The notes below the pieces were generated by a model that saw only the letters and a list, made by a program, of their open reading frames with translations, ran no database searches and was not told where the DNA came from. A stretch of 64,000 nucleotides of DNA from Botryotinia globosa (Eukaryota; Ascomycota; Leotiomycetes; Helotiales; Sclerotiniaceae): assembly GCA_014898425.1 (NCBI GenBank), contig RCSZ01000015.1, positions 930,001 through 994,000 of the forward strand, read 5' to 3'. A program made the position numbers and the translations under genes. Of the stretch, positions 22,533-34,876 are shown in pieces. Position 1 is the first letter of the stretch; each line of letters begins with the position of its first letter.

Positions 22533-25113
22533 TACGGCAGCTTAGAAATAAGAGACTGGTCTGAAGATTAGCAGGCCATTCATTACTTTATCTTACTGGA
22601 TGTTACTTGTATCAGAATGATAATTCAATGGACTTGAGCCATTCCTGAAGTCAAACCCATGTTATTTGCGTGACAATGTCTCATGAAAAGAGTGATTGAT
22701 CTTCTCATTTCGGGATGAAAAGAGATTCACATACACAGTATTTTTCTTTGAGTATTTACAGATATAGAGCGGGAATGAAGAAGTGGTATGAGATAAATTG
22801 AAGCGAGGTCAATAATCTAAGATGGAGTGAAGTCCAGATTTACCGAAGAGGAAACCTGGACGTGTGGCCTGTGCAGCCACCCAAGAAATAGTATCACGTG
22901 AACAGTAACTCCCATTCGCGGGGAAAAAGATGCCAGAATTGATCAACTGAATAAATCCTACAATAAATCAACCACAAGTAAGATTACGAGAATTAAGTGT
23001 AACAAATTAAACATTGAGTATTCTCCAATCCTAACGCAATTCAAAATATCGATTTCCGATCTGAAATGGAACAATTGGATTGTTGAAGAGGGCTTTCCAG
23101 TGGCCACTCCCGGCCTGATGTTTCTCCTGCAAATGGCCTTCCATAACTTCAATGTGGCAGTAAATCAACTTGCACTATATCAATCACTTTGGAATTGATG
23201 TCACGTCATTCTCAGCATTTCTATTCCCAGCATCGGAGTCATATCATTCATAAGAACATGAAGAAGGATGGATACGTTTTCCCTCTCCAATTCAAGAATT
23301 GAAACTTGAGGGCTAGAAGACAGTGTACAAGAAGATAGAAACCGCTGCTTTTTATGATTGCTAATGCTTCGGCAGTGAAACTAAGACAGTTATCATCATA
23401 ATTGTAGTTTATACTCACCACAAAGCCGTCCATACACATGCTTAAGAACCCTTCATTGTTAAGTTTGTAGAAGAATGTTTGCTTTGTTGATCATGAACTA
23501 GAAACACCATACTCTGCAAAGATTTCAGTGTATGTTTGTGTCCAAACAGATATATCTAATCATAATGTTGATTTCACCAGGTCTCCGGGTATCAATTCCA
23601 GTCCCAGCTGCTCATAAACATCTGCACATCCTTCTCCCTCCTTAGTTAAAAATGTTAAATCCAATTATTTTATAAACACTAGTCCAATTCTGAGATATGA
23701 AATGACTCTTATACTCTTATAAATCTTCGGCTTCATCTTCCTGGGTAGATAAGGCGTCGGAGGAACCACTGGAGAAATAAATATGCTTCAGCTGCATCAG
23801 CTTCTATTGTTGCGCCGACATTCCCCTTGCAGATTTGCAATTTTGTCGCTTAAGTCCTCGACCCTTTCCTACAGTGCGGCTGTCATCTTTTCGTCTCCAC
23901 TTTTGCTTGGCATGGTCGCAAAAGAAGTGATCTCTACTTTCACACCATATTTGATGGTAGGTATCTGTAGAAGTGGCCAGTCTAAGTTGCGAAGAGAAGA
24001 TTGGTGACTGCCAACAGCCTGATATGAGAGACTGTTGGCATTTTTGGTCTACCATAGGAGGGTAGAGAAATACGTCAGACGCAATGTGCAAGTGGTGCTT
24101 AGCGCCCTTCTTCCTGCTCAACGATTACCAAATCAGGATTGACATTGTCCAATATGATGATAACAATCCAAGACACTTCGCAAAAGCAACCAGCTTGAGC
24201 TGTGTGACCCCACTCATCTGCCTTCGACGTTTGCTTCAAGTACTTCCGAACAACTCAGCCCGCTTTCACAGTAGTTGCCGCTTCGTTATTGACAGAGAGG
24301 AGAGCTGCTGCCAGCTCTCCCAGTGCACCTGGCGAAGGCCATATATAGAGTTGGTATGAGAATGGTTTACACTCATTTGGATGAACCCGCAAATGATTGA
24401 TAACACGATGGCAGATCACTGTGTGATTGTTGAAATTATCAAACATCTCATCTGAATTCGCCTTTTGTCTGAAAACGCGCTCAATAGACGATTTCCTGGA
24501 GTAGACAGAAGATTGAGCAAAATAACTCCCCCACGAGATTATATACAGCCTTTACATTGTACATTACAAGTAAGGAGAGCGGAAGTTCAGGTATACTTTA
24601 TACACTTGATACAACGAAATGATCAAAGCAGTACCTTTTGGTCAATAGGGAAGTCCCTTCAAACTTTCGCCAAAACAAACACCTAGCATATCCATGGTCT
24701 TTCAGAATCTGAAACTACCATTCAAAATGCGGGATTCGAACTCCGCGGCCATGATAGGGCTGAAAGTTTAGTCAGTGTATGATTTAAGAGACACGAAGCG
24801 CTTGCCCAATGTAGCACGTGGCTTGCATCTATATGCACGGCAGGGTAGGATTTGTTTAGGCAGTCGTTCTGAAGATGTTCAGAAGTTTATATAAAAGGGA
24901 TGTTCCAAGAAGGAATTCAGAAAGAATATTCTTGGCACGAGGTACAAAGATATCACGAAAACGCTCGAGCCTCGGATTATCTCCGGAATATCTTCTGTGT
25001 CACAACACTCCACTTTCAGTATCCCAAGTGAGATATCTCTTGTTTCTAGTTCTCGAGGTCCCTTTAATCATTTGAGTTCTGTTATCAAGATTTTGCTAGT
25101 AGCTACATTGACA
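22533..25113. other. Gene-free stretch
   Basis: No gene was recognised. Frames at 23804-24121 (minus) and 24084-24359 (plus) are composition-poor and without domains. A short hairpin (GCCAACAG...CTGTTGGC) lies near 24009-24040. A sequence near 24730-24748 resembles a tRNA T-arm on the minus strand, but no full cloverleaf could be built. Confidence 0.45.
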
Positions 25114-26372
25114 ATGCCAAATATTGTGGTTGTTGGGTTCGTTCTCTGAACTCTTTCTCTCTTATCTAACTCAGAGTGACTGACGTCTCTGCAGCGCGGG
25201 AGTGTCCGGTTTGACGACCGCTTTACTCTTATCCCAAAATCCCAATTTCAAAGTCACCATTGTTGCAAAGCATATGCCCGGTGATTACGACATTGAATAT
25301 ACATCTCCGTGGGCTGGTGCAAATTATCTTCCGTGAGTCACAATTTACCATTCCTCTGTCGGGCAAAATCGGGTAGAGAATGAGACATTAATGCTCAATT
25401 CACAGGGTATCAAATGCATCCGACTGTAGGTGGGAGAAGCAAACATGGTACGAACTCGCAAGACTAGCGAAAGATGTCCCAGAAGCCGGCATTCATTTCC
25501 AAAGTATGTTCTCATGGTCCTCCCGCTTTTGAGGCGACTCTTCACTGACTGCATCAGACACTGTGATTTTGAATCGCAATAAAGATGCCCAAGGAATTAC
25601 AGGTCAATGGTTCAACGAGTTACTCTCCACTGATCCTTGGTTCAAAGATGTTGTCCCTGATTTCCGTGTATTACCACAAAACGAGATCCCTGCTGGTGCG
25701 GACAGCGCAACCGCATTCACATCGGTTTGCATCAACACGGCCGTATATCTATCTTACCTCGTCGGTAAATGTCTAAAGAATGGTGTTGTACTTCAACGCA
25801 GCATTATCAGTCACATATCTGAAGCCAGCGATCTACATCACTCCGGGAGCAAAGCTGACGCGGTCGTGAACTGTACAGGTCTTTTAGCCTCGAAACTCGG
25901 TGGCGTGATGGACAAAGATGTCATTCCCGTTCGAGGCCAAATCGTACTCGTACGTAACGATCCTGGTGTTATGCTAACAATTTCCGGTACCGACGATGGA
26001 GACGATGAGGTATGTTATATTATGAAACGTGCAGCTGGCGGCGGGACGATACTAGGAGGCACATACCAAAAAGGAAACTGGGAGTCCCAACCGTGTCCGA
26101 ACCAGGCTATGCGAATCATGAAACGTGCTGTGGAGTTATGTCCTGCTTTGACGAATGGAAAAGGTATTGAGGCATTGAGTGTCATACGTCATGGAGTGGG
26201 ACTACGACCATTGAGATTGAGTGGGGTCAGGATCGAGAAGGAGAAGATTGATTCTACATGGGTGGTTCATAATTATGGTCATGGGGGTTGGGGATATCAG
26301 GGCTCTTATGGATGTTCGGAGGGCACTGTGGAGCTTGTTGAAGAGGTTTTAGGATCTAAGTCTAGACTTTGA
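25114..26372 (+). CDS. dao1: D-amino-acid oxidase (FAD), probable peroxisomal
   Basis: Four exons (25114-25136, 25195-25332, 25406-25503, 25558-26372) give 357 residues, normal for the family. The FAD-binding GxGxxG is GAGVSG at residues 8-13, split by the first intron, whose donor is GTTCGT. Later motifs are [25 protein letters not shown], the family segment [10 protein letters not shown], and the C-terminal signature [11 protein letters not shown]. The enzyme oxidises D-amino acids to 2-oxo acids, ammonia and hydrogen peroxide. The protein ends in SRL, a peroxisomal PTS1-type tripeptide, which agrees with the usual location. The exon phases all join cleanly. Substrate preference (neutral D-amino acids or D-aspartate) cannot be read from the sequence. 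Confidence 0.95.
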
Positions 26373-27167
26373 GCGCGATTCATTTGATGGTTTTCTGCAT
26401 GCCCCAAGTGTGCCAGTGGGAAATAGTAAAGTTATTTATCGCCTTGAATATTTTCTCCCATTCTGATACTTCTAATTGTTGATGGTTCAAGTGCGGAAAA
26501 GCCCGCCAGATAACGCAACATATTGTTCACATGTCACGAGAAGCACCTCATGAACAAGTGTCATGAGAAAGAGAGCCCATGATCCATTCAATAGCAAAGA
26601 TCAATCATCCCACATCTCTGGATCATTCCAAAGGGGAAGTGTCGCGACCAAATCAAGCCATCACTCTGTCATAAGGGCAGCGTTATAAGGGGGGCTCATG
26701 GCACGGTAGAAACACACAGGCAAATGTGAGGTTTGGCTCTTGTTGCAAGTGGATCAGGAAGCTATTTTGAAGGCTTTAGGACCTTGTTTCCTGTCAGCTT
26801 CATCTCCATGTCAATTGTTTAGGCAAAGACAGAATTATCAGCAAGTATTGTCGTGTATTTTCCATATCCACTTTTAAAACACAATCTTGTTTTTGTCAAA
26901 ATCTCATCACGTCAGCCCCCTTTTCTTAAACGATCCATCTGGCTAAAGCGCGTCAATTTCTGCCCGTTTGTTGTATTCTGATCGTGAACAGATAAACCAA
27001 TGAAACAGCCGGTAACGAACGGATTTTGATTTGTGTCTTCAGCAAATGTTCTTGAAGCAATAATCAGAGATACAGGTTTCGTTCTCCAACACGTCCAAGT
27101 ATCATGAGTATTGCAACGACCCATGCCTACATCTGCCCGTCTGTTGCTACCATACATCTGTTCCCCT
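26373..27167. other. Intergenic region between convergent genes, nothing recognised
   Basis: 3' flanks of the D-amino-acid oxidase gene and of the minus-strand gene that follows. No coding or RNA feature was supported. Confidence 0.5.
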
Positions 27168-28062
27168 TCATATTTGCTTAATAATAATAACAATAATAAT
27201 AATACCATTCTTATCAGTTTGCCACACCGTCCACCGAAAGCGGCGCATTAAATCCACCATCTGATTTTTCGGCAGCATTTCATGAAACACGGTGATGATT
27301 TTGCGCAGTGTTGGTATGGTAATCCTCAGATGCGCATCAACATGTGAGCACACGTCTTGAACGAACCGTGAGTGGTGCGCATCCTGGTTTGCTTTGTTTG
27401 CGCATATAGGATTGAAGCTATACAGTAAAGTTTCTAATGTTGTCAGATTGGCGAATTGTCGAAGGAGCTTCAGACTGTCTACATCATCTTCACTGAGCGC
27501 GTATTTTTCTGGTCCGTCTTTGACGCTCTTCACAAAGAGAAAACCCATGCAGATGCGAGACATAAGACTTGCGTTCACCGGCCCAACGGGATATAGAAAG
27601 GACTGTAATAGTTTGGTCTGGCACCCCATTGTATCCACAAAGGCGAAACGATTTCGTCCGTAAAATACAACTCTAGCCTCCTCCCGCATTTTTCGATTGG
27701 CATACAGCGATCTAAGCCATTGTCTTGGTCTCTCTGGGATCACTGTTTTGACCGCATGATCATAGACCTGGTAAAGATAAATTCCATGTGAAACAATTAG
27801 CACTCTTCGGTAGATATCGTCGCGAATTTTGATGGGTAAGTCAAAAAAGCCGAGGACAGGTGTGGATGTTTTGGGAACATAGATATCTATTACTCGTTGT
27901 GTGAGCGTCCATAGCAGGACATGGGGAGAGAATCTAAAAAGCTCGATAGAGAGAAGAAACAGCTAAGACTTACGTAGACCTTGTTCTAAAGTGGAATGAG
28001 ACTGTGAGAGGGAGGAAAAGGAGGAAAAGGAAACGAGAGCTGAAATCGAAACGAAACGCCAT
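27168..28062 (-). CDS. Uncharacterised protein (2EXR/F-box-like N-terminal patch), ends in microsatellite-encoded Ile run
   Basis: The proposed exons are 28062-27974 and 27933-27168 around a 40-nt intron (GTAAGT donor, TTTTTAG acceptor), giving 284 residues. The segment GFFDLPIKIRDDIYRRVLIV resembles the L-P-x-E-I-R-x-x-I-Y patch found at the start of fungal 2EXR and F-box-like proteins. It is followed by LRSLYANRKMREEARVVFYGRNRFAF, also typical of that group (old name DUF3295-like or 'NRKMREEA' type). The first 30 residues are hydrophobic and could be read as a signal peptide, but the true start may lie elsewhere. The last residues, GIIIIVIIIKQI, come from an ATT/ATA trinucleotide repeat (27179-27205), so the C terminus may have been extended by repeat growth. 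The function is unknown. Confidence 0.55.
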
Positions 28063-28783
28063 CGTATGTTTCGGTATCGGTGTCGGGTCCCCTAGTTGCA
28101 GTATTTTATGCATGTATTTCAAGACTCGGGTTGTATGCACGATGATTGATTGGGCCACGACAATGCTACATCGGTATCTTTCTCGCCGATTTACTGATCA
28201 TACTTATAACCTCTTAACAACTCATGCTTCACCTGGAGACTAACTATAGTCGCTCGATGTGAGGGCCTTTTGAGTTTAACTATCTTTCGAATCCCTTGCA
28301 GTTAGGTTATATTTAATTTCCATTTTGCCTATGTATCATGACCGCGCTCGTCAACGTTTCTGATCTTGGCCTTCTGTTTAGGCGATTTCAGATGCAATCT
28401 TCTAAATCTGATATCGCAAACAGGACGACCCTTTGGGATCCATAATGAGAGTGTTTTTGGGCAGTATATCGAAATTGAAGAACTACGTCAAAATATCGGC
28501 CTTTCAGCATGAAACACAAGTAGAAGTATCATCGACGTTTCCTGTACATGGAAAAAATGAGTGATATGAGTGAACTATCCAAAATCCAACTTTGCACTTG
28601 GAACTCTGGCTTTCTTCTCAACTCACCACCAGAGACTGGTCTAGTGGTTTACGCGTAACAATTATCAGCCAGCTTGATGGCCAGCAGCGCATGCGTAGAT
28701 GAATTAATCTCGGTGCTTGTTAGCAAGAGATGCATGTCCATCATTCAGCGACTGGGAAACGAAACTCAGAGCAAAGCAAAGTC
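28063..28783. other. Intergenic, nothing recognised
   Basis: No convincing gene. It separates two minus-strand transcription units and should include the promoter of the left one. Confidence 0.4.
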
Positions 28784-29112
28784 TCAACTCAAGTTTTTAG
28801 CTACTTCTGCAGCAGATAGCGATTGACTGGTTAACAAAGTATCTAGAGAAACCATGTAGCGCATGACCGATTCAGGCACATCATAGGCGTCGTAAAGCAC
28901 ACAGCAACAGTAAATCGCATCAAGCATCCCTGAGTTTCGATTATACATTGTTCCGGTACCTAGTATAAGATCCTTCAATAGGAGGGCGTGAATCAGACAG
29001 ACAACCAGAACAACAAAGTTCTCACACCGATATGAAGCCCCCTCGACTTTACAAGATCAGTATAAGTCGGCACGAATACACTATCGAAGATGATGCATTT
29101 TAAGGATATCTC
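28784..29112 (-). CDS. Unrecognised gene, two 3' exons (5' part unresolved)
   Basis: Two exons fit together in phase: 29112-29026 and 28972-28784, with a GTGAGA donor, a CTGATTC branch-like site and a GAAG acceptor. They encode about 91 residues (starting EISLKCIIFDSVFVPTYTD, including LDAIYCCCVLYDAYDVPESV, ending EVAKNLS). The composition is protein-like and clearly better than random frames nearby. A possible first exon starts at an ATG at 29192, but the implied intron would be only 30-36 nt, so the 5' end is open. No domain was recognised; it could be a complete small gene or the remnant of a larger one. Confidence 0.4.
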
Positions 29113-29637
29113 CTGTTTAGTCAATGAAGGTGCTCTCTCTACCAGACACAACGTATTTTGATCGACGTAATATGTGGTTGGATGATTGGCATGGGAGGTG
29201 AAGGGAAGAGATATGACAGATTAATATTGCAACAGAATATAGTCCTAGGGTAATAAATATATTAAAAAATGATGAAAGTCAAATGTTTCTCTCTTCAAGA
29301 GATTTGAGAAAAACAATAATACAATAATGATTCATCTATTAATATTATATTGCTAGCAAGTATAATTTATACCCAATTTAAATATTCACGTGCCCTCCTT
29401 TGTTTTATGAATTCTTGGCAAAATCTTTGTGTTCCATCGCAGATGAGATGGAATGAGGTACATGAGGGTGCGTGCACCAGCTTTCAAGATCTTCAATCTG
29501 TTTTGATGCTGCCTATCTACTGAACACATTACAACCACAACCACAACGTCCAATTACGGGAAAATCGACGATTCTCCTACAGTCCCCAAGAACGAAAGAT
29601 AACATATCAATACGGATATCCTCATACTACAGCAACG
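29113..29637. other. Promoter region of tvp15
   Basis: An AT-rich segment near 29240-29380 is followed by the presumed tvp15 promoter. No TATA element or other specific site could be fixed. Confidence 0.4.
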
Positions 29638-30785
29638 ATGGATTACTCTGATGCTTTGTGAGTTTCCCAAAACTTGCTTGCACTGTGCTCGTTGCGCGGC
29701 TTTGAGCTTGAGCTTGAGCTTGAGACTGAGGGCTGGGCCGATTGATGATGGTTGAGGGATTGAGGCTACAGCTGGAGCTCAAGAATATATGCTGCTTCTT
29801 GGTAGATTCAATCGATTGAGTCGTGGCAGACGGCGAAAGTCTGAAGTGATAAAAATTGATTCAATTGGAAGCTCCTCAAGCTCCAAGGCTTCATTAAGAG
29901 CTCTCCCCAGCCCTCAACCACACCAGACCTCACCGCCCAGCGTCCCGCGTTTGAATGTGCCAGCTCAAAGTTCATTTTTGAGGACGAGACTAATCATATA
30001 TTCTTCTTAGCCGACTTGTCAATTTGGCAGTAGGTGTATTTATGGTTCTTGGTGGAATTTCCCAATTCTTTCCTTTAGGCTTGTAAGTAACATACATATC
30101 CATGCGACAGCAGGAATCGAGAAATTTGCTCTTTCTAACATTATCGTAGCCAATCTATTATCATTGGATGTTACGTTATCATCTTCGGAATCTGTAAGTT
30201 ATCCTCATATTATATCGTCCCGCTCATGAAGTTTACTAACACAATTTCCCAGGCACTGCTCTTCTTGGTTCGTCTCACCCAACTTAAGCAGGAAACTTCA
30301 CAACAATGCCCTCCCATCCAATCTCGATTTGGACCTCAAATGAGCCTGCCAAATATGTCGCATATATCACTAATATCGAATTATAGAATTCCAAATTCCA
30401 CCACAAGTCTCGCGCTATGCATCCTTCCTATTTTCCTTCGTCGGACGAGGAATCTGTACGTCGCTCTCCACATTCCCATATACAGCATCCACCATAAATC
30501 AAGCAAAACTAACACCTAAACCTAGTCTACGTATTCGTTGGATCCATTCTCTTACATGACCACGTCTTGCGCATCATTGCCGGTTCTTTGATTGGTATAA
30601 TCGGTCTTATTTACATTGGTCTCGAGTTTGTTCCATCTATCGAGCCACCTGCGAACATGAGGTAAATACTCTACCCCCCCCCCCAATATCGCTCCATACA
30701 CCTACAGTCTATACGAAACATTTTGCTAATGATCATTCTCAAAAACAGAGAAGCAGATGGAGGATGGGGCGCCGAACAAGTCTAA
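29638..30785 (+). CDS. tvp15: Golgi membrane protein Tvp15 (COPI-associated family)
   Basis: Seven exons (29638-29657, 30011-30082, 30150-30193, 30253-30267, 30387-30455, 30526-30661, 30749-30785) join in phase to 130 residues. Exon 4 is only 15 nt and exon 1 only 20 nt. The protein begins MDYSDAFRLVNLAVGVFMV and ends ANMREADGGWGAEQV. Core motifs are FQIPPQVSRYASFLFSF, GRGIFYVFVGSILL and LEFVPSIEPP, which are characteristic of the Tvp15/COPI-associated family. About four hydrophobic segments fill the chain, fitting a small tetraspan protein of late Golgi vesicles. The first intron is long (353 nt) compared with the others. Because the exons are so small the gene is invisible to simple frame scanning; the assignment rests on the joined product. 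Confidence 0.9.
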
Positions 30786-31771
30786 TCGCATCGCACACCC
30801 CCACCTCCCTTCGAGTTCTAAGGCTCATCACCCGCGATCACTCAATTCAAAAGATATCATTCATATCTCCTACGATACGCACAACGCGTCGATACCGCGT
30901 CCACTTTTCCCTTCGCAAATCCTACCTTAGCCATCACCTATTTATTGGTACTAAAGACGCGAGTTTCCAGAAAAACAACCTTTTATTACATATCATGTTA
31001 TCTCTCTGCAACCGAATCGCCTATTCAAATTAGCTATAGGATGGACGTTGACATGTTGAAACGTCTCCTTACTATTTCTCGCGCGTGTGTGTATGTGCAT
31101 CAACTAGTCTTCAACAAAAGCAAGATACAAAATCCAAAGCCCGGAGATGACTAAATTCACATTGTGAGACTTTCAACTTGGAATTGTACAATATTGACAT
31201 AATGGTTTTATTTTGCTCAGACTCATTGGACTGCATATAGAGTCTGTTGCGTCATTTTTTGTTCCATTGGAACTACCTGCACCTATCTTGCTTGCCTGTG
31301 CCTTAGACCGTGTATCTGTTTCCATGTATACATTAGAGTTGCAAACTTGTGCATCTAGCACTCCCCATATCAAAAGACCGAACCTAGCACTGAAGTTATA
31401 CCAAAGAGAAATCCTGCACGCCTCTTGCCATTCCAATGTTACACTGACAATAAGTATAATGAAATCCCCCATTCATTAAACGGCAGAAGGGTATCCCATC
31501 CCATTCCGATTATGTAATGCCCCGAAAAACACCCCTGGTAAACTCCCATCATATCATGCAGTGTGTGGCCCAGTCCTCAGGGACAAACTTGCTCACTCCC
31601 ATACCCCTATTCTTACTCACTTTCCTTTCCCGTTTCGTGTTCATAGTATTCTTTCCCATATCTGCAATAACCCCGCGAGAAGATTCACAAAGTAAAACGC
31701 ACATTCGTAATTTCGTAGCTTTCTTTTTCGTCCAGTTTACCGGAAAGGCTGGTGTGGTTGGCGGGTAAATA
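30786..31771. other. Intergenic region between convergent tvp15 and sreA, nothing recognised
   Basis: Holds both 3' UTRs. Overlapping frames on both strands near 31173-31479 lack domains and are judged to be chance. Confidence 0.5.
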
Positions 31772-33739
31772 TTAATCCAACCCGATTCCCAATTCAGCCA
31801 ATTCTCTCTCCTTGGCCTTTAAAGCCTCCCTCATCTTTTCCGCCTCCCTCTGTAACATCTCCCTTCTTTCGGTTTTCGCGCGATCGCTTTCACTTGCCGG
31901 GTCTTTCGCACTGCTCAGTGCACTTCCAGCTCCACTACCCGAGGGACTAGTTGAGTAAGTAGCAGGACCGACGGTACTAAGACTCGGGCTAACAGCGGCA
32001 GAATACCGGCTCGGACTTAATCGCAGACTATCGGTTCCGCGGCGGAAGCTAAGGTCATTTTCGGAATTAGCATCAGAATCGGAATTTGTGAAGCCGTGGT
32101 TCAGTATCGATTTTATGGATGAGAGACGTTTAGGTAAAGTTGATGCGTGTGCAGATTCCGAGGAGAGGGAATTATTTGGGTCCATATCGGTAGCGGAAAA
32201 TGATCGTTTTCGAGAAGGGGAGAGATAATTGTTGGGCGATACGGAAAGCCGATTATGGATTGGCGAAGGATATGATGCCATTGGCGGCAGTCGGTTATCA
32301 TTAGTTAATGAGTCAAGATTTTGTCCCTGATAATTTGGATTCGATGTATAGGCGCCAAGATCAGATGGTGGATGTTGTTGATGCTGGTGCTGGCCATTTT
32401 GAGTCCGGATTGGTTCGGGCAGGGCTCTTCCTGGATCGTTGCGTAAACGAAGACCCAAGTTCACTGATCCGTCAGGATTCATTGTGCCTCGCTCAACTAC
32501 CTCTTCGGGCGAAGCACGATCAGAATCTGGCGAATCCATTGTGCTGCTGGTTTCGTAGCTGGAAGCTTGAGAACCTTGAACTGCTGGGACTACCCTCTTA
32601 CGACGCTTGATGATTGATTTCTTCATAGTCACTGGTCGATGGACACCATGGAGTTTATAATACAGCCCTGTCATGTGTTAGTTCGGATGCGTTTCTGCCT
32701 TGTCGATTAACTTACCACAAGCGTTACAAATTGTGTGACCACTCTCATCTCTACGCCAGAGCGGTGTGATGGTAGTTCCACAGTTTTGGCAAGCTACAAC
32801 GACCGTGGTATTTTGTGCTTGTAGTTGAAGGGATGCGACATCAATCGGAGACGGCGCATCTGTTGGTTGATCATTTTGCGGCTGTGGTGTTTGTGTTGCT
32901 TGCCTATCTTGACAGGAAGAAGTAAAGTGAGCGGTTTTTGAGACACGGTTGTTGAAAGCCGGGCATCCACCACAGCCTTCGGCGCCTCCAGTACCATTGC
33001 AGCGTCCACCACCAGGGCATGTTCCTGTGGAGGTTTGATCTGCAGAAACATAGGTTGCGCCAGCAGCAGGAAGTGAAATTGACCCGCTCGCAGAGGGAGA
33101 TTCCCGATGATCTCCAGAATAACCTATAGGAGCAGTAGTTGGTGGACGTTTTAAATTCGTGGGCCGAGAAGCATTGCGGGCTTTTTGATATAAGCCACAG
33201 GCATTGCATATAGTTGCTCCTTGCGGAGACCTTCGCCAGAGTGGTGTTCTGGTTGTGCCACAATTACTTTAAAAAGTTAGTCACAACTACCTACAAAGCA
33301 ATTGTCTTCCATACCTGCATATTTGATTAGATTGGATCTGCTCCCCACCTGGGGACGACGCAGGGGCGCTGGCCTGGGAATTCTCTCTTTGACTCCGCTC
33401 TAACGAGTTATCCGTAGGACTTTGGTGATTTACTGGAATACCAGTAGTCATAATTCTATCCGAGTTTTTATAGTCGGTATTAGACGAGATGGTATGGGTG
33501 TAATCCCTTTCTTGTTGGCGCTGATCGTCGTATCTTGAAGAGTTTGCGGTTCCGCCCAATTGATTGCCTGCTTCATACCCTTCTTTGGTAGGCTGTTCCA
33601 TTGCAGCAACAGCCGGTCGAACAGGAATCACTTCCTGCCTCCGTTGATGCGGAGATGATGAGCCTCTGTTACTCATATTGCTAAAAGGATGATCCGACTT
33701 AAAGCCAATCGAAGGAGCTGTTTGAAGTGCGCAGCACAT
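31772..33739 (-). CDS. sreA: SreA/Fep1-type GATA repressor of iron uptake
   Basis: Three exons (33739-33315, 33266-32716, 32667-31772; introns of 48 nt) give 623 residues from the first ATG. A second in-frame ATG 21 codons later (MSNRGSSS) is an equally good start. There are two GATA zinc fingers of the CX2CX17CX2C type, at about residues 141-165 and 301-325, both with TPLWRR and ICNACG. Between them is the conserved cysteine-rich region CX5CX8CX2C at about 225-243 (starting CPGGGRCNGTGG), the iron-sensing mark of SreA, Sre, Urbs1 and Fep1. After the second finger come a basic KKSIIKRRKR stretch and a C-terminal coiled coil (KMREALKAKERELAEL). These factors repress siderophore and reductive iron uptake when iron is plentiful. 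Family identity is firm. Confidence 0.96.
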
Positions 33740-34832
33740 ATGGCTTCCTGAAAACGTTGACGTGTCTCGGAAATATGTGGTTTCTGACGGGCGGAGAGAA
33801 AGCAGTAGCTAACGTCAAAAGATGTGATGAGAAAACTCTCAAAAGTAAGACTCGAGTTGTAATGTTCTTTACGAGGTAGTGAGAATGATAACGCCTTTGG
33901 ATAAGGAGGAAGACTTTGCTATTGGAATAGCGTGAAGGTAATGACAATTATTCTTTGATCTCCTCGTGCAATTATAGCTGGGGTAACGAGATGATATGGT
34001 CGCCGATGAGGTTATTCTACCGACTTTTGGATGCGTATGAGGAGGCAGGGTTAGATGGCCTTTCAATCTTAGCTTGGTCTCGCAAGCTCTACCTACTTGC
34101 GCCAAAGATACAAGCTGCTAGGATGTGATGCAGTAAAGATTCGTGCTTTATTCGGAAATGCTGTGAAAAGACTGGAAATTATTCCTAGAATGCAATTGGA
34201 GCCCAATCAACGTTTGCAAGATCCAGAAGGCCCTGAAGATAATTTGAGGGGTTTGACCTAGAGACTCGGGGCTAGAACTTCTGATAAGGATTGAAGGTCT
34301 GTTATCCAAGGAGTTGGCCTGATTAAGTGGAAAGTCAGCTCGACAACGCGGTAATGGTTATTGAAAATAAACTTGACAAAATAACGAGTAAGCTATGCAA
34401 ATTCCAAGTGCTAACAATAACAATAATGCAATTCTCTATGTTGTGGTCGTGATTGTGATTTGCGGTTGCACGGGCCAAGTTTATATTGGAGCGGGAAACA
34501 GAGCCTACAATGCACTACGCAAACTTCGACTTTGCCGTTGTTGAATGGGAGCAATGGCAATGCGATCAACCTCTTTCGCTCTAGTGAAGGCTCCAGAACC
34601 AAATAAAAGGGGGCAGAGGGACGGAAAATACAAGTGTTGAGATATCGTGCTGTGTTACCTACCTAAGTGCGCTTGGATTTAATGGCTTTTGGATCAAAAT
34701 GATCGCCGTGATCTCCGGGATTTCGAGCACGAGAAAAGGAATATTGAGGTTGATAATATGAGGAAGGGTTGAGCGATTGCGATTTGATTTAACTTCACTC
34801 ATGCAAGCCCAATTCCTTGTCTGACACAAGTT

Positions 34833-34833
<1 letters not shown>

Positions 34834-34864
<31 letters not shown>

Positions 34865-34876
34865 CTGCTTGCCTGC
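34834..34876. repeat. (GCTT)n microsatellite
   Basis: About ten GCTT/GCCT tetramers in a row. A second tetramer array, (TTTC)n, lies nearby at 34972-34998. Confidence 0.9.

Noticed and set aside
24721..24815. tRNA-like sequence on the minus strand (GTTCGAATCCCGC T-arm)
   Set aside because: The T-arm has an unpaired extra base, no matching 5' acceptor strand was found, and the candidate anticodon arms do not form a 5-bp stem with a 7-base loop.
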